DNA from: Amorphophallus konjac
Taxonomy: Eukaryota; Streptophyta; Magnoliopsida; Alismatales; Araceae
Direction: 5' to 3'
NCBI GenBank assembly: GCA_022559845.1
Contig: JAHNEJ010002121.1
Location: 1-64,000, forward strand
DNA length: 64,000 nt
The translations under genes and the position numbers were made by a program. Within the stretch, counting starts at the first letter, position 1, and the number at the start of each line of letters is the position of its first letter. This document shows positions 58,149-64,000 of this stretch, piece after piece. Below the pieces are notes generated by a model, which saw only the letters and a list, made by a program, of their open reading frames with translations, was not told the origin of the DNA and did no database searches.

Positions 58149-60036
58149 ATGATGACAATACTTTATGACAAATGACAAAATGATTCTTCTCCCCCTTTGG
58201 CATAATCAAAATATGAGGCATTTGTGAGAAATAGGGCATTCAATTTCAGAATCATAAGGGCCATGACAGGTATCAATTGTAAGGAACCAAAACACCACTT
58301 GTTGAAGATACAATATCAAGTATGACAGATATGCACTTTAAATTTTCCATTCAGAGCTTCCAGCTCAACAAGAACTTCATGGATCAAAGTTTCATGCATA
58401 TTCGCATTTCTAAGCACACAGATCTCTCCCCCTTTGTCAACAACAAAATCCAGATTGAGGGGAATAAATGCAATGATGTGATGATCATGCAAGGAATGAA
58501 ATGCAAGCATACAAGCATTCTTTATGGACATGCAAATACACATATAGATAAGGTCGATCTCCCTTAGGGAGTGGGATAAGTAAAATGCAATTGAATTCAA
58601 AAGCTAGAAGCATAGCATGAGTCATAACTAAGAGGATTGTGCTTGTACAAAGAGTTTGTATTACCATGTATATAGACAAATTCATAATATATGCCCAAAA
58701 TTGAAACACCGTGAAGTGCATGTGCTCAAAAGTGCACAATGAATCTCAAACATAAAGATACATAGAATTTATAAATAACACTAACCGATGTCTTTTCACT
58801 CTATAATTTCATTTTGGATTCTCGACTATCAGTAGCTTCACACAGCCCCCTTTTTTTGTTTCTAAAATTTAGACTTCACCGTTTTACACGAGTCTCCTCA
58901 TGTGTCTCAATGGGGATTCCCGATTACTAGGATCCGTCATTGTTTTATTCTTCTTGTGGAATTTTGTTTCACCATTTTACACAAGTTTTCTCATTTGTTT
59001 CAGTGGGGATTCTTGGTTACTAGGATCCACAATCCACTTTTTCATATTTTGTAGGGACAGGCAACTTTTTCCTCACGATTACTCCTAATGTTCATGTAGA
59101 GTTTCTAGTATCAAGTAAGTGCTAGAAGGAATTTCCAAAATCTTTATGGTTAAAACACATTAAACACAAGCTTTTCAAAGTGTGGGGGTTTTGTTTCAAG
59201 TATATACTGTAAATTATGCTAGAGATATGAGAATTTCTCCCCCTGAGTATATGCACTCATCAAATTAGATATCTCCCCCTTAGTATATGCCATGTAACAC
59301 ACCTAGATTGAACCAGTGCAACATTTATTTAACAAGGAGTGTAAGGCCTTAGAAACTTTCAAGAAAATGCTTTGTAAGCTAAGTACAGGCAAGCATTCAA
59401 GGATTTAACAATATATTCATGCAAGATGATATGCAAGCACACATAAGTCAAAATATGCAACTTGTAGATGCCAATATGTGCAAAAATGTGAATGATATGC
59501 AAAAATATCCATGAGCCATCATGAACTTCCTAACATATCAACCTGCAAAACCAAGCTTTTAACCATGATCATTCAAAGGATTGTTCAAAAAAATTTGCCT
59601 TTTTGAATCAAGAAAGATTTTTAATTGATACCAATTGTAAATTAAGATCATTGCAAAACAAGGCAAATTGATTTCATCGAAAATAATGTTTCCTCATAAG
59701 CCAAACATGTTTTAACTTTTAAATTTTGGTACTGGGTGGAGAACTTTGATCCTAAGATCAACTCACGCATAGTGATAGCTTCCTGACATACCTAATCTGT
59801 CATTTCACATATCACCATTTGATATACCAAATATTCATTCATCGAAAGCTTGCATGGCTTGCGAAGAAATGCAATTAAAACCTAACAGAGTACCAGAAGT
59901 AAAAGTATCAAAATCACCAAATTTGACAATAAGAAAAGCAAAGTGGAGGTTTTACTAAATGAGTGTGCCTTGTTCATGTTTATTGGAACCCCTTTATTCT
60001 CTATTTATCTCAATGCACACCTGCATCAAGATCAAC
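58149..60036 (-). other. copia-2 non-coding 3' region
   Basis: No gene is seen in this AT-rich 1.9 kb. It follows the gag frame directly, so the pol that should lie between gag and this region is gone. A 70-bp segment is duplicated near 58870-59030 (caccNttttacacRagt and ttctcatNtgt, then tggggattc..ttactaggatcc). Several PPT-like tracts lie in it. Confidence 0.7.
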
Positions 60037-61201
60037 TCATTCAACACATTTAGGCACCCAAGTCTTCTTGGGTCCCCGGGGATTAGTAGCATTACCACCA
60101 AACATATTTTTACTCATTTTCGTTGCCACCATGTCATCATTTCTCATTATCCTGCAATCCTCAATAGCATTGATCAGGAGTAGCAACTTTAGCAAAAGAC
60201 TTTCCTTTCTGAGAAAAAAAGTTTTCAAATTCATTCCATTTTCTATTTTCAAAAGATCTAGATTTAACAAAATTAAACCTAGCATTCATTCTAGAAGCAT
60301 GGAAATTATTAATTTTCAAAAACCAACAGTGTTTTACTACATGACCGTACTTCCCACAATGAAAACAACAAGGACATGTGGGTCTACGGAATGACTTCAC
60401 ATTGTTTGCATGAGTGTTTGTAAACAAGTTTCTTTTATAAGATGAAAACCTTTGAGCATAAGAAACATGTTCATTTCTGAATTTTCTTTGAACATCAAAC
60501 TTAGCATTCATGACTCGAAAATCATCATTTTGTTTCACAAAATAATTATCCATTACATGGCCTAGTTTGTGACAATAGAAGTAAGAAATATTTCTTTATC
60601 TTTTGAAAAAAGATTTATCTTTGCATGTATTTTGATCATCCATTTTCATGACAACACAATCATCCATCACATGCCCAAACTGACCACAGTAAAAATAACT
60701 CAACTTTAAAATTTTTGGAACATGAGCATGTTTCATGTGACTATTACAAGCATCAAATCTTTTGTTGCTAGGTTGAGACTGAATTTTAGAATTTTGTTTC
60801 TCACCTAACGATGCATTTGAAATACTGGAAGAACATGATGCATGCACAAAAGATGTTTGTGTTTTCAAACCGAAGGCTTTCTTTTTGGTGGGTTCATACC
60901 CAAGTCCTTCTTTTTAGAACTTCACCTTGGTCCTTAATATTTTCTCCAGATTATCTTTCCCTTTGACAAATTTGGACAGAGATACATTCAAATCAACACT
61001 TTCAGATTCAAGAGATGAAACATGTAATTCATAGCTAGCTATCTCATCTTCACATGAAATAACCTTTTCATTCAATGTGACATTGATGGTTTTGTGGGTT
61101 TCTATTTCATGTTTTAATAGACTCACATTTTCAGATTCTTGAACAACCACAGATTTACCTTTTTCAAGAGTTAGCAGTCTTTCTGACATGGTTGTGTTCA
61201 A
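60037..61201 (-). pseudogene. copia-2 gag C-terminal part with three zinc-knuckle-like repeats
   Basis: A coiled coil (61201-60914) is followed by zinc-knuckle-like units: SYFYCGQFGHVMDDC (about 60695), SYFYCHKLGHVMDNY (about 60580) and CCFHCGKYGHVVKHC (about 60375). Only the third keeps CX2CX4HX4C; the first two have Tyr in place of the first Cys, and the second also lacks the last Cys. The end reads NPRGPKKTWVPKC, the segment that in relatives sits directly before the protease, and then stops at 60037. Frame breaks lie at 60910, 60590 and 60160-60285. Confidence 0.85.
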
Positions 61202-62185
61202 TTATTTCAATTTTTCATTTTCAGATTTCAACAACGAAATCTCCTTTTCAATCTTATCAAAACTTTTCAATCTACCCTGAAACAAGGAATTCTGAATTAA
61301 CATAGTACTATTTTTCTTTTTAAGATCTTCATTTTCATCCATGATGCTCTTACTATCAATTTCAGAATCAAGCAATTTCTCAAACATTTTTTCATCATCA
61401 GAAAGAGAAGCTAATTTATTTCTTAAGCTTTCTTCAGATTTCTCAAGCATGAAAATTTTAGACATTAAGAGTTTGTTCTGTTCACTCAAATCATGACATT
61501 CATTATCAATTTCAAAATATGTATTTGATTTTCTAGCTATCTCAAGCTCTTCATTCAAACAAGAAATCTCATCTGAAAATAATTCAACTTTGGATTCTAA
61601 AAGTTCATTTTCATATTCTAGGTTCTCAATCTTTGAGTCCAATATTTTACAGTTTTCACAGGAATGATTATCATGCACATTCTCATTAATCTTCCTTTTC
61701 AATGCTTTATTTTTAGATTTGAGTTTCTTACATTTATCATACATTTCAGCATGTGCCATTTGCCATTCCTCAATAGAGAGTTCTTCGGATTCAGAGTTTA
61801 CCTCATCTGAATTTTCTTCACCATGAGCCATTAAGCATGCATCGATTCCATTTTCTTCATATTTCCGTGCCAACTAGTATCAAAGGTCTCTTGCCGACCT
61901 GCATAATGGAGTTTGTGAAAGTATATTAGACTCAATGGCATTCATAAGAAAAATTCGTGCTCTAAGATTCATTGCATTTTTCTCGACATGCTCATCATCA
62001 CATTGGCTTTGTTCAGCAGAAGGTTTGTATGGACCTTCACATATCACCTTCCAAATATTAGGTTCATGCAGAGCAAGATAAACACACATTCTATTTCTCC
62101 AAGAAATAAAATTATAACCATTAAAGCATGGAGGACAAGAAGTTAAACAACTTTTGGCTATTTCGCTCAAGGTTGTCGTTACCAA
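61202..62185 (-). pseudogene. copia-2 gag N-terminal part with capsid core deleted
   Basis: It starts MVTTTLSEIAKSC at 62185, has PPCFNGYNFISWRNRMCVYL (the N-terminal copia Gag motif) and ends at 61880. The next frame (61873-61202) is a long Glu/Lys/Leu/Asn-rich coiled coil. The UBN2 core seen in copia-1 (WDTLEVIYEG, MKPGETV) is absent between them, a deletion of roughly 130-200 residues. The residual protein would lack a capsid fold. Confidence 0.85.
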
Positions 62186-62229
62186 GGATCACTCTATAGA
62201 TCGTGAGATCTCAAGACAAATAGAGTTGA

Positions 62230-62242
62230 GGCTCTGATACCA
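62230..62242 (-). promoter_or_regulatory. copia-2 primer binding site (iMet tRNA)
   Basis: The minus strand reads TGGTATCAGAGCC, two bases from the 5' LTR (which starts at 62245 on the plus strand). Confidence 0.94.
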
Positions 62243-62244
62243 AA

Positions 62245-64000
62245 TGTTGGGTCCGGGGCAACAGCAATCAAGAGGGGGGGTGAATTGATTGGCCCTTTAA
62301 AAATTAGATCCAAACTATTTCGATCAACTTTGATAAACAAGAGATAGATGGTCAATTAATTCCTATGCGCCTAGATGAACAACGAACAAGATGTAGCAAT
62401 TTGGATTACACTCTCATAGCTCATCCGCATGTGAGTAACAAAGATGTGAATATGAGCGTATGTGCAACTGTGCCGAGGCGTCGAATAATAAAGAACTAGA
62501 TCAATAAAGCACAACCACAATTACGCCACAAGCAAGCCACAAGGCACAAAGGACTTTTAGGTGGTTTGGCCACACACACCTTGTGCGCCTACGTCCACCC
62601 CCCACCGAACACGGTGAGGATTCCACTATCTTGTAAAGACTCTTACAAGACAACACACACGCAGGTAGAACCTGCACACACACGGGAGTAAACTCCCGAA
62701 CACACACGCGGAGTTCCTCCGCCCAAAACGACGCACACGCGTCAACACACACACTCGGAGATCAAATCTCCGAAGACACACAAAGTATTCATTTAGAAAT
62801 TAATGAAACATGGACAAATAGATACAATAAACCCCAAACAAACTCTAGAGACTGAATCAAAGAAGATATAGCATGTATGAAGCTCCCCCTTTTAGAAATA
62901 CTCCGGCTCTTCTTGGCTCATTGTCGGATGATCGCGATTTCACCATCATCTTGCTCCTCTCATCATTCTGCACCCTTTTCTCTTCTATCACGAGCTCCAA
63001 ACATGCATGGATGTAGATGATATCCTCCTTACAAGAGCTCCTCCTTCTTTCCCCCCTTTTCTTCTCCTACAAGATAGAAAGACATAAACATTAGGGTTCT
63101 CTTCCACAAATTCGGAGTTCACCTATATATACATCAAAGAGTGGGGAAAAGACTCATAAAACCCTCCCAAAGTGTGTTAAAAACACCCTCATATGTCTAA
63201 GAAACATTTGGGGGTAGTTTGGTAAAGTTTCAAGGGGTTTAGAATGGGTTTAGAAGACATTCTCAAATCCCGTGCCGGAAAGTGTCGACTCTTAGAGTCG
63301 ACACTTTTAACCTGTGCATACTAAAGAGCCAAAACCAGAACATAGGCAGAAAAGAGTCGACTCTCAGAGTCGACACTTTTTCTCTGCAACCCATACAACA
63401 CACAAACAGAACTATGTCCAAAGAGAGTCGACTCTTATCTGCTCACATGCAAAAACATCTTTTTTAGCCTCAAAAACCCCATGAACTTAATGTGGTTTGA
63501 TTGTACCATTTATCCTTGATTCAAAAGGGGTTTTACCTATGAATTTGAACTTGCAAAACATGGTAAAGCAAGTGGTTAGATGACAATCAATTCTCTTGCA
63601 TCAAGGATGGCACTTTCAACTTGTTCACTCAAAAATACTTCAACGAACCCACTCAAACATGTATTGGACTTCTCATATCAACAAACAACAACACATTCCA
63701 CCAAATGACAAGGTTTTGTTATGATGAACTTGAATCTATCAATCATGCAAATATAAAGACATGGTAGCTCAACCATTCAATAGCATTCTTGTATCTTCAT
63801 AGCCTTCAACATCAAGATGCTTCAACACGCACATGTAGACAATCATGCCAAATGCAAAGGCTTGTATAATAGCATTGGAACTCATTCATTCAAATGACAT
63901 TCTTGTTGATAAAAATCACATTCATGAAGCATTATTTTCACAAGGAGCATTGTTATAAAGATGGGACCTTCAAGTAGCATGCATCACATGCATCACATTC
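62245..64000 (-). repeat. copia-2 5' LTR, partial
   Basis: It matches 51206-52658 and 57644-57935 and is cut by the window end about 0.2 kb short of its full length. A TATA-like tatatatag (minus strand) is at 63123-63131. The stem-loop plus TG modules lie at 62640-62775. It gives the uninterrupted sequence across the LINE insertion point (63690-63710). Confidence 0.93.

Larger units (their letters stand above)
51206..64000 (-). mobile_element. copia-2: gag-only Sirevirus-like element lacking pol (right LTR cut by window edge)
   Basis: LTR copies at 51206-58134 (interrupted by a LINE) and 62245 to beyond 64000 bracket an internal region of only about 4.1 kb. It has a PBS (62230-62242), gag fragments (62185-60037) and a PPT (58135-58148), but no protease, integrase, RT or RNase H. 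It therefore depends on proteins from another element. The LTRs are closely similar, so it is younger than Tekay-1. It inserted into Tekay-2 (left flank tatat). Confidence 0.92.

Noticed and set aside
7898..62242. Three TGGTATCAGAGCC sites as tRNA gene fragments
   Set aside because: Each lies at the expected distance from an LTR and is only 13 bases long; they are primer binding sites.
1..64000. Endogenous pararetrovirus (caulimovirid) sequence
   Set aside because: All RT-bearing segments have LTR or LINE structure with integrase or APE endonuclease; no movement protein or caulimovirid motif was seen.

Overview
This is a plant nuclear genome window made almost entirely of nested transposable elements. 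The evidence is direct: Ty1/copia and Ty3/gypsy polyproteins, a plant L1-type LINE with an added RNase H, iMet-tRNA primer sites (TGGTATCAGAGCC read on the minus strand), LTRs of 1.8 to 4.2 kb, plant mobile domain (PMD) genes and a hAT MITE. An angiosperm with a repeat-rich genome is likely; the species cannot be named. I see no ordinary single-copy gene, rRNA, tRNA or organellar sequence.

Layout. (1) 1-9687: a minus-strand Sirevirus-like copia element ('copia-1'), 3' LTR cut by the window edge, gag-pol broken. (2) 9688 to about 26140: an older TAT/Ogre-like gypsy element ('element A') on the plus strand, of which only the 3' part is in the window. It carries two spliced genes antisense to its LTR: a seven-exon PMD/coiled-coil gene (23339-20228) and a second PMD/DUF7745-like gene (19512-10325). 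The second is split in exon 2 by a Tekay-like solo LTR (11240-18987, TSD aactg), which itself holds a TAT-like solo LTR (12088-16000, TSD ccgcg). (3) 24796-29352: two related LTRs in tandem (LTR A, LTR B), LTR B holding a hAT MITE. (4) 29353-32048 and 47207-47898: one non-coding stretch rich in hairpins and 42-bp repeats, split by (5) 32049-47206: a complete Tekay-type chromovirus ('Tekay-1', TSD cacgc), minus strand, whose right LTR holds a solo Sirevirus LTR (44714-46968, TSD tacat). (6) 47899-51205: 3' LTR and chromodomain end of a second Tekay-like element ('Tekay-2'), broken by (7) 51206-64000: a gag-only Sirevirus-like element ('copia-2') lacking pol, whose 3' LTR holds (8) an L1 LINE (about 52659-57643).

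The least ordinary signal is shared across unrelated elements: nearly every LTR family here carries its own array of short inverted repeats (CGGTC..GACCG; GTCTTCAATT..AATTGAAGAC; GTAAACCCCC..GGGGGTTTAC; GTCGAC palindromes; stem-loop plus (TG)n leader modules). The second is the antisense, intron-containing PMD gene pair, with all introns phase 0 and every premature stop explainable by C-to-T change at a glutamine or arginine codon.

Relative order from nesting: element A is older than the Tekay-like solo LTR, which is older than the TAT-like solo LTR; Tekay-2 is older than copia-2, which is older than the LINE; Tekay-1 is older than the Sirevirus solo LTR. No gene here looks functional except possibly as a source of siRNA or trans-supplied LTR substrate.
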